Shown in pieces: positions 12,331 to 22,259 of a stretch of DNA of 64,000 nt (positions within the stretch are counted from its first letter, which is position 1; every line of letters begins with the position of its first letter). Below the pieces are notes generated by a model. That model saw only the letters and a program-made list of their open reading frames with translations. It was not told the DNA's origin and did no database searches. This DNA comes from Thysanoteuthis rhombus (taxonomy: Eukaryota; Mollusca; Cephalopoda; Oegopsida; Thysanoteuthidae). Location: the NCBI GenBank assembly GCA_963457665.1, contig OY735220.1, forward strand, positions 33,610,469-33,674,468. The letters are read 5' to 3'. Both the position numbers and the translations under genes were made by a program.

Positions 12331-12421
12331 TGAAGTAAGTACTTGCTACACAGATTAGCACGAAGGAGCCGAAACAGGGCAGAAATATGAACGAGTTTGT
12401 GCAGCGAATCCTTACTTCTTT
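12331..12421. repeat. Degenerate copy of the 57-kb hairpin repeat
   Basis: The left arm (TGAAGTAAGTACTTGCTACA) and right arm (GCAGCGAATCCTTACTTCTT, reverse) are imperfect complements around a central GAAACAGGGC loop. The 3' flank (AGCTCTACTCTAAAT) matches the flank of the much better hairpin at 57,051-57,148. See that entry. Confidence 0.5.
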
Positions 12422-12533
12422 TTATTTTAAGCTCTACTCTAAATCTACTTAATGTCTAAAGTTAAATCAGTCGAACACTTTGAAAAAAAAACCCATCACA
12501 CATCGGAAGATATTGTATCATATTATCCTGTAT

Positions 12534-12535
<2 letters not shown>

Positions 12536-12605
<70 letters not shown>
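12536..12605. repeat. (AT)n microsatellite
   Basis: About 70 bp of uninterrupted alternating AT, directly followed by REP-2. Confidence 0.97.
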
Positions 12606-12606
<1 letters not shown>

Positions 12607-12850
12607 TTACAGCTTTAAAACTATACATTAAAAAACATTTTTGCGTGTGCTACTTGCCTGATAGCGGCTGACACTTATTCCTTTTCGGACATAAAAAAGG
12701 ATCAATAACTTTTCAACGCTTTTCCCTGATATGTCATGTTTACGTGCACAGTTTCAAAAGTTGAAGAAATTCAGTTGCTAAAGTATTGCTTCAAAGTTGT
12801 GTGAAAATCTAGCATTTTCGATAATACTTGTCAGGATTATTCTCCCTAAA
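12606..12850 (+). repeat. REP-2, longest uninterrupted copy
   Basis: Landmarks in order are TTTACAGCTTTAAAACTATA, CATTTTTGCGTGTGCTAC, GATAGCGGCTGACACTTATT, CACAGTTTCAAAAGTTGAAG, then AGTATTGCTTCAAAGTTGTG. All recur at 13,060-13,252 plus 14,489-14,560. No coding capacity. Confidence 0.7.
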
Positions 12851-13059
12851 TATTTTCTCCCCCCGCCCCGCCAGCACTCCTGACTGTAATATACGTTCCA
12901 AGTAAAGAACGTCTGATAAGGGAAACGCGTGTAATAAACTGACATATTTTCTAACCAGCGTTAACAATCTTTTTGTATATCAACGAAATAATTTAATGCA
13001 TTTTTAAATTTCATCTTGACGTTGATATGTGTCGTACAATGCATCAGCCTGCAGTAGCC

Positions 13060-13252
13060 AATATCAGAACATTTTTGTGTGTGTGTCTACGACTTGCCTA
13101 CACCTAGATGTGATAGCGGCTAACGCTTATTACTTCTCGGATATCAAAAAAAAAAAAAAAGATCAGTAATTTTTTTTACTCATTAGTTTAGTAGCCACTC
13201 TTCTCAGTAGATATTCAATGTTTATCTGCACAGTTTCAAAAGTTGAAGAAAA
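13060..13252 (+). repeat. REP-2, 5' half of an interrupted copy
   Basis: Matches 12,630-12,770 as far as AGTTGAAGAA (13,241-13,250). The rest of the family sequence resumes at 14,489, so about 1.24 kb has been inserted here. Confidence 0.7.
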
Positions 13253-13261
13253 GTGAGATTT

Positions 13262-13465
13262 TTTCCCCAGAATGTTCGAAACGCGCAGCGAAAATATCAT
13301 CACAATCAGTCCACCGCTGGACAAACGCCTTTCCCAGCTCTGCGTTGACAATGTCAACCTCTGTGGTGTTCTACCTGCCAATAGCTATCACGTCTGTCCA
13401 TCTGGTCTTCTCCAATCGCGTTTGCTGTCTTTGGGGTGCCGATCGGTTTATCTTTTAAACCATCC
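13262..13465 (-). mobile_element. LINE-B-like 3' end (non-LTR retrotransposon)
   Basis: On the + strand it reads ATCACAATCAGTCCACCGC then TGGACAAACGCCTTTCCCAG, the kind of 3' terminus (CCACTGCTGGACAAAGGCC type) common to RTE-like LINEs. The minus strand gives a fragmentary peptide around RDWRRPDGQT and SWERRLSSGG. TGGTCTTCTCCAATCGCG and GCCGATCGGTTTA correspond to TGGTCTTTTCCAACAGCG and ACCAATCGGTTAA in the LINE-B copy at 46,690-46,745. It lies inside the interrupted REP-2 copy. Confidence 0.6.
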
Positions 13466-13999
13466 TTTATCCATACATCATCATATCCAAAAATATATTC
13501 TATGGTATATTTCTTCCTCGGGCAATGAACACAGAGTCAAGTATGTGTATTTTTTCTTTAGTTTTAAAAAATGGCACTGGTTTTCATTGGATCAATGTAA
13601 AGATATAAACCGCATAAATATAATTCTAAATTTCTGCTCATTCTAAGGACCAAGCAACATCAATATAAAAAATCTGCAACCCCGAGGAAATGTTTTCTTT
13701 TCAAGAATGTTAAATATCTATTTGAATGGTGTACGATTGAGATTTTACCTTATTCTAAGCTAAAACATCAAGATCTCGCCCTAATATGTTTAGTCGTTCC
13801 GAAATGTATGCACCAACATACAAAATTACAACTTGAAAGAGGTAAATAATTCAGGAATTAACTTTCAACTTACTGAATTTATGGAGACCAATTTTGCCGA
13901 TTTTGAAAATAACTTGTTTATTCTCCGGCACGATCTAGAGACACAAACGCCATATTTTCTTTTCTCTTAATTGTGGTGTTCATAAATACTGGAAAAACG

Positions 14000-14025
14000 C
14001 CTTCATCATCATCATCATCATCAGA

Positions 14026-14056
<31 letters not shown>

Positions 14057-14486
14057 GCATTTTAGCGTCCGTCGTTGGACATAGACCTTCCCCAAAATTC
14101 GCCAGACTTCTCTAACATGAACGTCGTAGAGCCAATACTTTTGTCTAGTTCGTCACACCATCTGATACTTTGCCAGCCTCAGTTTTGCATGTGATCTCTG
14201 GGGATCCAGGTTGTGAGTCGTAATTTCCAGTGATTGTCTGACATCCTTGCAACATAGCCAGCCCATTGCCATTTAAATTTTCTAATTGTTCTTGTGATAT
14301 CTTTGACTCCTGACTTTCCAGTAAGATAATATGATCTTTTCACGTGATGTTGAACATGATTCTCTCAGTTTGATGATGGTTCTCAGTTTGAGGGTCAATC
14401 CTTCGGTTGACTTCCCTGTTTCAGCCCCGTAAGTGGCTATAAGGAGGATGCATTGGTTATATACCTTTCTTGTTTTAGAATTAACA
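14000..14486 (-). mobile_element. LINE-A 3' end, tail (ATC)n(AGC)n
   Basis: Same family and orientation as 4981-5545. The + strand shows GTTGGACATAGACCTTCCCC and later GTTGTGAGTCGTAA landmarks. The minus-strand frame 14,500-14,282 gives KVYNQCILLIATYGAETGKS. Several frame changes break it. The tail has both (ATC) and (AGC) units (14,003-14,048). It is inserted in REP-2: the family resumes just to its right at 14,489. Confidence 0.8.
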
Positions 14487-14488
14487 GG

Positions 14489-14560
14489 ATCAGTTGGCAA
14501 AGTATTTCTTCGAAGTTGTCTGAATGTTTAGCAGTTTCTATAAGACAAGTCAAAGTTATA
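14489..14560 (+). repeat. REP-2, 3' half of the interrupted copy
   Basis: CAGTTGGCAAAGTATTTC, then TCGAAGTTGT, then AAGACAAGTCAAAGTTAT align with 12,775-12,840, continuing the copy that broke off at 13,252. Confidence 0.65.
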
Positions 14561-14987
14561 CGCCTGTTTTCTACCTATAACTCTTTGGGCGGAACTTGAA
14601 CACAGTCTGTTGTTTTGTTATAGCGCACATTGGTGTAGGAAATGAGAAATTATGATGGTTCCATCGACCAATCAAAGAAGCCAATCACTCCATCTGTATT
14701 GTGATGCGTATCAGTAACTGGGAGGTTAAAACCGTTGTTCAATTGAAATCTACATCTTTTATTAAAACTGAGACAACCAAGTAGATATCGCAAATTCAAT
14801 ACATTTATCCGATCATAGGAAGCGACGTTCAGACAACTTCTAAATTTTTGAAAGAACTTTTTTTTTTACGGAGCATTTGATCATTTGGCATGCAAACTCA
14901 AAACTTTAGCCGAACAACCCACTTATCTTGCCGCTGGGCTTGATCTATCCGATCAATCAATCCATTCCTGATTTCATCGTGAATAAC

Positions 14988-15238
14988 TCAAATGGCAATG
15001 GGCAGGCCATGTTGCAAGAACGAAAGACAACAGATGGACATCACATCTCACAACATGGATCCCCAGAGATCACATAAGAAACCGAGGCCGACAGAACACA
15101 AGATGGAGAGATGAACTTGACGGATTCAGGAAATACTGGCTCCGCGATGCCCATGATAGGGAATTGTGACGAATCTTGTGGAAGGTCTATGTCTAACGAC
15201 GGACGTTAAAAGACTGTTGATGATGATGATGATGATTT
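14988..15238 (+). mobile_element. LINE-A 3' end, tail (GAT)n
   Basis: The + strand encodes fragments of the LINE-A C-terminus (KWQWAGHVAR, then WRDELDGFRKYWLRDAHDR) with stops, followed by GGAAGGTCTATGTCTAACGA and a (GAT)5 tail then poly-T. It is about 250 bp, 5'-truncated. With the copy at 14,000-14,486 it forms a divergent pair 500 bp apart. Confidence 0.82.
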
Positions 15239-15576
15239 TTTTTTTTTGCCATAATCATTAGAACAAAATCTCTTAAATCTCAATTATATGCAGACAATTC
15301 GTATCTTTCTTTTAGATCTGGTGTTACCCAGCATATAGAGGCTTCCGTAATCACCACTTTACTAGTGAGACTAAAAATCATTTTAATCCATTTTAAAACA
15401 TATACATAAATATTTATGAAGAACAAGCCAGATATTTGAAGTACTGTATTCAAGTGCTACGCCCACACAACAGCAGTTATATTTTTCAGAATAATTTTCA
15501 AACCGAATCACGGATTCTCTTGTATGTGAGTTAAACATAGCGTTAACATCGGCCAGTTAAAGATGATGTAAAATTT

Positions 15577-15855
15577 ATTAGAAACCGTCAACTAAAACTG
15601 TCAACATAGGTAAAGACATGTTTCTTCAGTTTTAAAGTTTCATGCGTACAGGCCGCACCAATGGAGCTAGAGGGTTGAAATTTCAAAATTTACTCTTTAT
15701 TATGCATAGAAAAATGGTAATCGAGGGTCAATTTAAAATGTAAATTTATACTAATTATAGTAACTTATTCATTAATACCCATCTTTTATATTGATCACTC
15801 CCAACACAGTATGGTGTCAAAAGACGTTGGTGACGTGACGGTTTATGTTGAGTGA
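15577..15855 (+). mobile_element. MITE-1 copy A (internally shortened)
   Basis: Begins ATTAGAAACCGTCAACTAAA (15,577) and ends GTGACGGTTTATGTTGAGTG. The termini are inverted repeats (AGAAACCGTCA / TGACGGTTT). Internal landmarks are ATGGAGCTAGAGGG, GAGGGTCAATTTA, TTGATCACTCCCAACA and AAAAGACGTTGGTGACGTGA. No coding capacity. The middle (CAGCAGCATT block) is missing relative to copy B. Confidence 0.8.
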
Positions 15856-15859
15856 CTAG

Positions 15860-17205
15860 GCAGACTAATTTAAAGGTGGGAAACAAGAAACAAAAAATGT
15901 TTCCACTTGCGATAAAAAAAATGCCTTTCTTCTTGAAATTTAGAATCAAAATACAGCAGAAATGAAAGCGACTTATATTGGAACAATTCCGAAAATAAAA
16001 CTAAAAAGAGGTCGTTGTAGTTATTCATCTTTTGGAATACAACGGGCAGGTTCATGATTGGTGATGGGTCGGACTCTATGGTACAAAGTACGTCGGTCAC
16101 TTCTCTTCAGTGTTACCAATTTAGATACTTTATATCTAAATTTAGATAATTCCTCATTTTTATTCATACAATGGACAGTTGTCGAGTAATTGTGGTGCAT
16201 ACACACGCACACGCGTGCACACACACAGACACATACACACACACACACACACACATATGTTTCTTCGATTGTTGTTAGGCAAATATTTAGATGTTTATCA
16301 AGTTTAGCCAGATTAGATACAAACCAAAAAGAAGAATATCTGCCTTGAGAATCAGTATGTAAATTCCTGGCTTTTACTAGGATTCGAACACTGACCTCTA
16401 GCACAATTGTTTTAGTGAACAAACAAGCCCGGACGTTTTATGTGAAACAGCGCATTCTTTTTCTATTGGTGCAACGAAAGATTATTCGGGTCCCAGGGAT
16501 CAGTGTTCAAGTTCATCTAAAGAGTAACCTTTGACAATCAGTCAAAATGGAAGGTACACTTTTGGGGAGGATGGCGCTACATAATCTCAGAGGATTGTGC
16601 TTTATTTAGTGGGTATTATTGATCTTTTGTTTGTTTCCATTGATTTTTTAAAAATAAAAATAGAACATTTTAGCTAGATTCGAACTCTCGTATTTTCTAT
16701 TTGCTACATTTTAAAAAAAGTCTGGTACAAGGCAAAAGCCTCTCACGGCATCTGGTGTCCCAAGGGGTAATCCATCTATGTGCTGGTTACGTTTGACGCT
16801 GCTTAATCTCTAAATTCATCCTGTGTTTAAAGTTCACCATACTTCTATTTCGTGACAAAAATCTTGTTTAAAATCCAACCCAGGTAAAATGATTTTATAA
16901 TTTCCGTGTGTTCATGAGAATTCAATTCAATTGATTGTTTCTTGACGTTTTTTTTTTAAATGCATTTACAATATTCTTCTAATTACAGGATCTTTGAGAC
17001 ATTTTTAGTGACGATAACATTGTAAGCTGCTTATCATGAGATGTATTTAGAGAATTGTATATCTTGACAGAATTAATCTTCCATTGGTGTCTGCTCTTCT
17101 AATGTCGTTAAAGTTAAGGCGTAAAAAGAGAGATTTAATAATTAACGAAACTCAACTACCAGACACTACATATTGATTTCCAACTATGCTCAAGGGGTAC
17201 ATTTT
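15860..17205. other. No supported gene; one (CA)n array
   Basis: A CA-rich microsatellite occupies 16,196-16,256 and causes the poly-CV run in the minus frame 16,422-16,021. The rest is unassigned AT-rich DNA. Confidence 0.45.
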
Positions 17206-17208
17206 CTT

Positions 17209-17582
17209 ATTAGAAACCGTCAACCAAAACTGTCACCAAAATTGAAAAAGACAGTTTTTAAGTGGTTCTGGCTGGCTATCTAAGTATGCGTCGCATGAAC
17301 AAGCCGTACTAATGTAGGTAGAGGGCTGAAAATTTGAACATTTACTCCTTGTTATGTCAAGAAAAAATGTTTTTATTTCTTACTAGAAAATCTCCCCCTA
17401 AAAAGGTTTTTAGTGAGGGTTCAATTTACAGTGTAATTTTATACTAAATTGGTCACCAATTTGTGTCCAGCAGCATTCAGACTTTTTTTTTCCAAATTCA
17501 GACTTTTTGGTGATCACTGCCCAACAAAAAGCAAAAGAAATAACCCATTCATTGATCACCCAAACATGACGGTTTCTATAGC
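17209..17582 (+). mobile_element. MITE-1 copy B, most complete
   Basis: Left end TTATTAGAAACCGTCAACCA, right end CATGACGGTTTCTATAG. About 372 bp between inverted termini. Internal order: AAAACTGTCACC, GTTCTGGCTGGCTAT, TAGAGGGCTGAAA, GTGAGGGTTCAATTTACAGT, CAGCAGCATTCAGAC, TGATCACTGCCCAACAAAA, ATTGATCACCC. It encodes nothing and must have moved with another element's transposase. The superfamily is not clear to me from the ends; a TTA or TA-like target is possible but not demonstrated. Confidence 0.82.
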
Positions 17583-17589
17583 GTGATTA

Positions 17590-17995
17590 ATCAGATTTAT
17601 CTATTTATCTATATACACATCTACCGGGAAGATGGTAATTATTTAATTTAGAATAATGTCTTTTTGATGCTTTTCGGGTTTTCCCATCGCCAAAGAAAAA
17701 TATTCAGATAACAAATCAAATTAACTTGTTTTCGTTTGGTTTCGCGAAAACATGAATTACGTGAGGATTTCAGTTTTGAAATCGTAATACTGAAATCTAC
17801 AGCGTTATCCAGAAGGTGTCAAAAGCTATGAAAAGGCTCGATTCCTTCTCTCAAATCAGGGATCTTTAACGTGGGTGATACCGCCTACTTATGGGGGATT
17901 TGCAATTTTATGTTGATGGCTGTTTGTTTTGAAGGAAAAATAATTTTCATGTCAAGTGGGCAGTTGCATGTTTCAATCTCTTTGAAATATTTCAA
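17590..17995. other. No supported feature
   Basis: AT-rich DNA without coding or repeat signal. Confidence 0.4.
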
Positions 17996-17999
17996 AGTG

Positions 18000-18428
18000 A
18001 GCGGTTAGCGAAAAAGAGTTCAACAAGTCTGGCTACTGCAGGATCAAACTCCAACTTCTATTCAGACTGAATATAATTACTGCTTTACTTTCATATTGTA
18101 TGTATAATGAATAATATATCATAACATAAATTGTTGTAGCTATGTATGACTTGACATTTGGACTCAGCCGGTGAGAGAGCGACTAACCGATTAATTGGTC
18201 GTGAGTTCAAATTCTGGTTGGGACAACATTAATTTTATACATTCCGATTGAAGAGGATAACTGCAACCTTCGTATTGTATATCAATAAATAAAAGATGAT
18301 AAAATCGTTTCTTTGAAATTATACAAGATTTATCAGTTTGCCTCGGTCGGCAAGAGAGCTGCCTATCGATCACTCGATCTAGACATGATTTCAAATCACT
18401 GTTGGGGAAATATCAATTTCATTAATCT
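18000..18428 (+). repeat. SINE-T multimer: head-to-tail tRNA-derived units
   Basis: Two clear tRNA-like heads lie at 18,163-18,232 (GACTCAGCCGGTGAGAGAGC, then GAGTTCAAATTCTGG) and 18,342-18,410 (GCCTCGGTCGGCAAGAGAGC, then GATTTCAAATCACTG). A weaker one lies at 18,000-18,050 (GGATCAAACTCC). The A-box and B-box positions of RNA polymerase III promoters are visible. Bodies between them share CTGCAACCTTCGTATTGTAT and ATAAATAAAAGATNATAAA text. Spacing between B boxes is about 161 and 182 bp. Acceptor-stem pairing is not convincing, so these are SINE or pseudo-tRNA units and not working tRNA genes. Confidence 0.7.
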
Positions 18429-18697
18429 GTTTGTTTTAACGTAATGGGACGGACAAATAATGAAGTGTTTACCCCCTTAAATTAAGTGAAGATTGTTTTT
18501 GTTACGGAGGAGAAACAAAGTCAACCTCGAAGTTCGACCATACCTCGATCTTGAACGAATCTCACCATACCTGAGGGCTGTTACTAGTGACGCTGTCAGG
18601 ACTCTTGAGGCCCTTTCTAAAATGTCACTCTTTGTTTAAAAGAACTCGAAAATGTTGGAGCTTTGGTTTGTAATGGTTATTTGCCATGCTTTCAAAG

Positions 18698-18808
18698 TGT
18701 GGAGTAGCCTAACGGTTAGCAGCACTGGAAACGGACTCGAAGTACCACGTTTTGGCTGAGGCTACTTTCGTTCACTTCGTAAAAATACTTTTGGGAAACG
18801 CATGAATG
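18698..18808 (+). repeat. SINE-V 5' part, interrupted by MITE-2
   Basis: GTAGCCTAACGGTTAGCAGC begins a tRNA-like head, also seen at 35,531. It is followed by TTCGTTCACTTCGT and a CATGAATGA. In the 35.5-kb copy this is followed by a CTGTAAGGCAGT segment, which here appears only after 19,050. MITE-2 sits between the two halves. Confidence 0.65.
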
Positions 18809-18814
18809 ATAAGA

Positions 18815-19043
18815 GCAATGTTATCTATAATTTTCAGTCGTCAGTGGACACAAAAATATTATGTTGTTCAAATTCTCCCCTTGATACAAATGTATGTGCG
18901 CACTTTTCAATTTCACACAAGGAATCAATACTTTTTGATAAAACCCCTGTAAGTTATCTTCGGAATTTGGAATATCTTACACAAACATTAATTTCTTGTA
19001 GGTACTGGTTGCAAAACGTATGTGTACTTAGAGGGAACTATAT
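18815..19043 (+). mobile_element. MITE-2, hAT-like, copy 2, inside SINE-V
   Basis: Left end CAATGTTATCTATAA (a worn CAATGTTCCCTCTAA), right end TTAGAGGGAACTATA. Internal landmarks match copy 1 at 7,281-7,524: CAGTGGACACAAAAATATTA, ACACAAGGAATCAATA, and GTACTGGTTGCAAAACGT. About 230 bp. Its presence splits a SINE-V, so it is the younger of the two. No coding capacity. Confidence 0.68.
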
Positions 19044-19049
19044 TAGTCT

Positions 19050-19125
19050 ATAAGGCAGTTGATCTCGGGCATGGGACTAGCTACTCCAGCCTGTGAAACT
19101 TTCTTGTTTCTGAAACCACAGTACG
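19050..19125 (+). repeat. SINE-V 3' part, continued after MITE-2
   Basis: CTATAAGGCAGTTGATCTCG, then GGGACTAGCTACTCCAGCC and CTGTGAAAC, correspond to CTGTAAGGCAGTCCATTTTG, then GGGATAGCACCCTGGCC and CTGTAAAAC at 35,679-35,730. Confidence 0.6.
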
Positions 19126-19404
19126 GCCTTTGTGTTCCATAGTGAGTATACATGGATGAACACATTTATTAAACTTAGCGTAGTCTGTGGGCTAACGAGT
19201 GAGGATCGAACTCACTTCACAGTAGTAATGGTATGCTATACTATCTCTCTAACCATTATTGCTTTGGTTTGTTATGGGCTTTTTATTCCATCTTCATCTT
19301 TTGGCGATGAAAAATGAAATCAAACGTTTTGTTAGACAGTCTTTTCTTTTGACAAGAGGAACAAATCCTTCATGACATCGAATATTTGCATATATGATGA
19401 GCTA

Positions 19405-19665
19405 TTAATTAGAGTTAGGCTCAGTCGGTAAGGTGAGACAGCTGGCTACCAATCGCTTGGTCACGATTTCAAATCACGGTTGGGTGATGTTTATTCATTT
19501 TATAAATATATCGATTTATCAGAATGAAATAAGCCCTCGCATATTTGCAATGTAAATTCTCGTAGTTATATAAGACTGATCAATTTAGCTCAGTCGGTTA
19601 GCGAGACACCTAATGATCAGTTGTTCGTGGTTTCAAATCACAGTAGGGGAATGTTGATTTTTAAC
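19405..19665 (+). repeat. SINE-T dimer
   Basis: Two tRNA-like heads: GCTCAGTCGGTAAGGTGAGA with GATTTCAAATCACGG (19,420-19,490), and GCTCAGTCGGTTAGCGAGAC with GGTTTCAAATCACAG (19,586-19,650). B boxes are about 165 bp apart. Same unit plan as 18,000-18,428. Each head resembles a tRNA with GCTCAGTCGG as A box. Confidence 0.7.
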
Positions 19666-19699
19666 AGAAGCATTATTGTTATTCATATTTGTGTACATA

Positions 19700-21130
19700 G
19701 CAGTATACACAGGATAATGCATTTTTCATCCATAATTGAAGCTCAATCTGAGAATGTGGATTGTATACGGAGAAATACGGTAACTTTATTCGAACCCTTC
19801 ATGTACTTGTAAAATACACGGCACCTAACTCGATGGAGTTGATACTTTTTTCCTGGTCGTAAATGTGTCAGGTTTGAACCAGGGATCTTGCAACTAGAGA
19901 AATTTCACAACGCTGATTTGCAGTTGTCAAATAACTTAACAAATAACTTAGTCAATATGGAATCGGTCACCATTTGAGGATTGCACAGTGCTAGGTCTGA
20001 TTAACTTCAGTTGAGATAGAACCTTGAACAAAAGATTTATAGTTTACTTCTTAGTCAGGAATGAATTTTATCACGATTAAGAAGACGAGAAAAGAACAGA
20101 CTCTGTTCAAAATCGACATTGTTTACACAATCTTTAACAGCATTTGTCAACATTTGTTTCTGTAATAAAACTATTTGTTTCCAATTGATTGAAAAGAAAT
20201 AATATAAAGCTGTGCAAATACTTACAATATGAGATATGTTAAAAAATAACTTAGCTTCTTTAATTACAAACGCATTCTTACGTCACATTTTTTTAAATTT
20301 TGAGTATTGGTTAAAAAAAACAATTTGACGTAAAAAGGAAGAAAAAGATTAATTTTTCTTCGCCCCCCCCTCTCTCTCTCTGCCATTCCTTTCTTATGAA
20401 TTCTTCAGACTTTTTCAGTTTGGTCTGAGAGAAACAAAGTGATTTTTAGCTTTCATTGTAGTCGCAGGTGAAAAAAAAAAAAAAAAAATTCAGCCACGAA
20501 CGTTGTGTCTTTCAAGTTATCGACAATTTTTAAGCATTTCCGCCATTGTCTTAGCCTCACCGAACCGAATATAAACTGGTGTTCCAAGTTTTCCAGTGCA
20601 TTTAACTTTCTACGCAGATCATTTTTCTTTTCAAAAATAATCTTTTTCTTTTTACGCAGGAAAGAAACTTACTTAAAATCCTTCAGGTGTTCTAACTGAC
20701 ACCTGTATCCCATTCAACATTCGCTGTCACCGATTCATAGGAGAGGTAGAACCTATTAGAATCACAATCAAAATTAGTTTGCGTAATGAAGCAAATCTTC
20801 ACGCAGTTTATACCTCAAAAGTTAGAATATTCGATCGGAATGAAAAAGTTATTTGACAGAATATCAGAAAATAACACATCAACTATGAGAATATGATACA
20901 TAAAAATATATCATAGGTCTTTTTTGTTAGTCCCTACCAAAGATTAACGTGAATAATTCTAAAGTACGGAAATCTGAAACTTATTCTGCGAGAAAAAATA
21001 TAGGAAACTTGATCGTTTTTTGTTTTTTTTCTTTTTAGGATTCTGTACTATAAGATTATGATCGTCAGCTCTTAATGGGGACGGGAAAAATAGATATAGT
21101 TCACTAAGCTCTGCATAGTTTGGCACAAGG
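19700..21130. other. No supported gene
   Basis: Short (CT)n near 20,370 and poly-A near 20,470-20,488. Frames of about 64 residues only. TTTGAACCAGGGATCTTGC near 19,870 could be the B box of a reversed tRNA-like element, but the rest is not recognisable. Confidence 0.4.
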
Positions 21131-21149
21131 CTAGAATCACGATAATAGA

Positions 21150-21290
21150 AGTGGGAAGATTATGCTGCACCAAACTTGCAAATGGGGTCACCTGTCTGCT
21201 TAGCAGGTCAGCATCCGAAATTATCTTTTTAGCTAGGTTTGAACAGTGACCAATATGGACCCACGACGATCTCAACTACCGAGCAGGCCA
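21150..21290 (-). repeat. SINE-Z copy 1 (tRNA-like, reverse)
   Basis: GGTTTGAACAGTGACCAATA, then GATCTCAACTACCGAGCAGG, resembles 27,893-27,945 (CTTGGACATTGACCATTGG, CACTTAAACTACCGGGTAGG). Read on the minus strand, GCCTGCTCGGTAGTTGAGAT resembles a tRNA 5' half. Weakly supported as a SINE. Confidence 0.4.
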
Positions 21291-21299
21291 AGATTATAG

Positions 21300-21920
21300 A
21301 TTAGAATATATTACAAAATTTTAGATATCGCTTCCACACGAAATAGAAAAATATTTTGAATCGTTGAGAGATAAATATTTTTACCAGTCAATCCAGTGAA
21401 TGAAAATAAATTAAGTGCACATTTATAGAATGCAATGAGTATCCATACATATGAGTCTCTATAAATTGATACCAGTTTGTATTCTCTCACATTTTCTGAA
21501 GATGTAAGCTTAGACCAACGAAACGTGTTAAATTAGATAAAGAAATCTCATTTGTAACTTATAGTTTCGTCACAGTGCAGGCCTCTTCCGTTCTAACACT
21601 GTTCGTTTTAGAGTGGCTCACGCAGATGGATGGTGAACTCCAATATATAAATCTAGATCCAGAATAGCTAGATCTAGCTCCAAAATAGCTAAATCTCATT
21701 GCAGCTCAGTTCTAACGCGGTTGGCTTTCTTGGAACCCAATATCAGCCATATAACAGGGGACACATATAGTGACTTCGATCCTCACAGGGTGACACACAC
21801 TTGTAGCCCTGAGCTAGACTAACCTCAGCGAACCTCTAAAAGTTTAGAAACGTCCAATTCTTTTCTTGAATTTCATTTAGGGTTAGTCAGGAATATTCTA
21901 GCGAACGCTTGTCAATTTAT
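21300..21920. other. No supported feature
   Basis: Near 21,640-21,700 there is a short local duplication of AGCTAGATCTA / ATAGCTAAATCT. Nothing else is recognisable. Confidence 0.4.
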
Positions 21921-21924
21921 TCCA

Positions 21925-22252
21925 CCGACTTGGATTTCTATTCTTTTCTTTTACCAAAAAGTTTCAATTGTGGAAAAGTTGGTGGAATAGCAACGTTGAA
22001 TAAATGATTCTCGTTCATCACAGAAAACCGGGGAAAGATTCAAACAAATTTTAATTGATGGATAGACAATTTGATTGTTGCGATTACTGCAGCCGACATT
22101 CTATTTTTTTTTACAAAAAAGTTTAAATTGGGAAAAAATTCAAGACAATGCAACGTTGAATGAATGGTTCTCATTTATCTTAGATGACTGCGGAAGATCC
22201 AAACAAATTTTAAATGATGGATAGACAATTTGATTGTAGCGATTACTGCAGT
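21925..22252 (+). repeat. Two-unit tandem duplication, 168 and 160 bp
   Basis: Unit 1 is 21,925-22,092 and unit 2 is 22,093-22,252. A third unit's first bases (TCGACGTCTAGG) follow. Shared text includes CAACGTTGAATNAATG, CAAACAAATTTTAA, TGATGGATAGACAATTTGAT and GCGATTACTGCAG. By eye well over four-fifths identical in the second half. It looks like a local duplication and not a dispersed element, since no other copy is in the window. Confidence 0.8.
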
Positions 22253-22259
22253 CGACGTC

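Noticed and set aside
18000-19665. CRISPR-like or regularly spaced repeats
   Set aside because: Spacing of 160-180 bp, tRNA-like sequence and eukaryotic context; these are SINE multimers.
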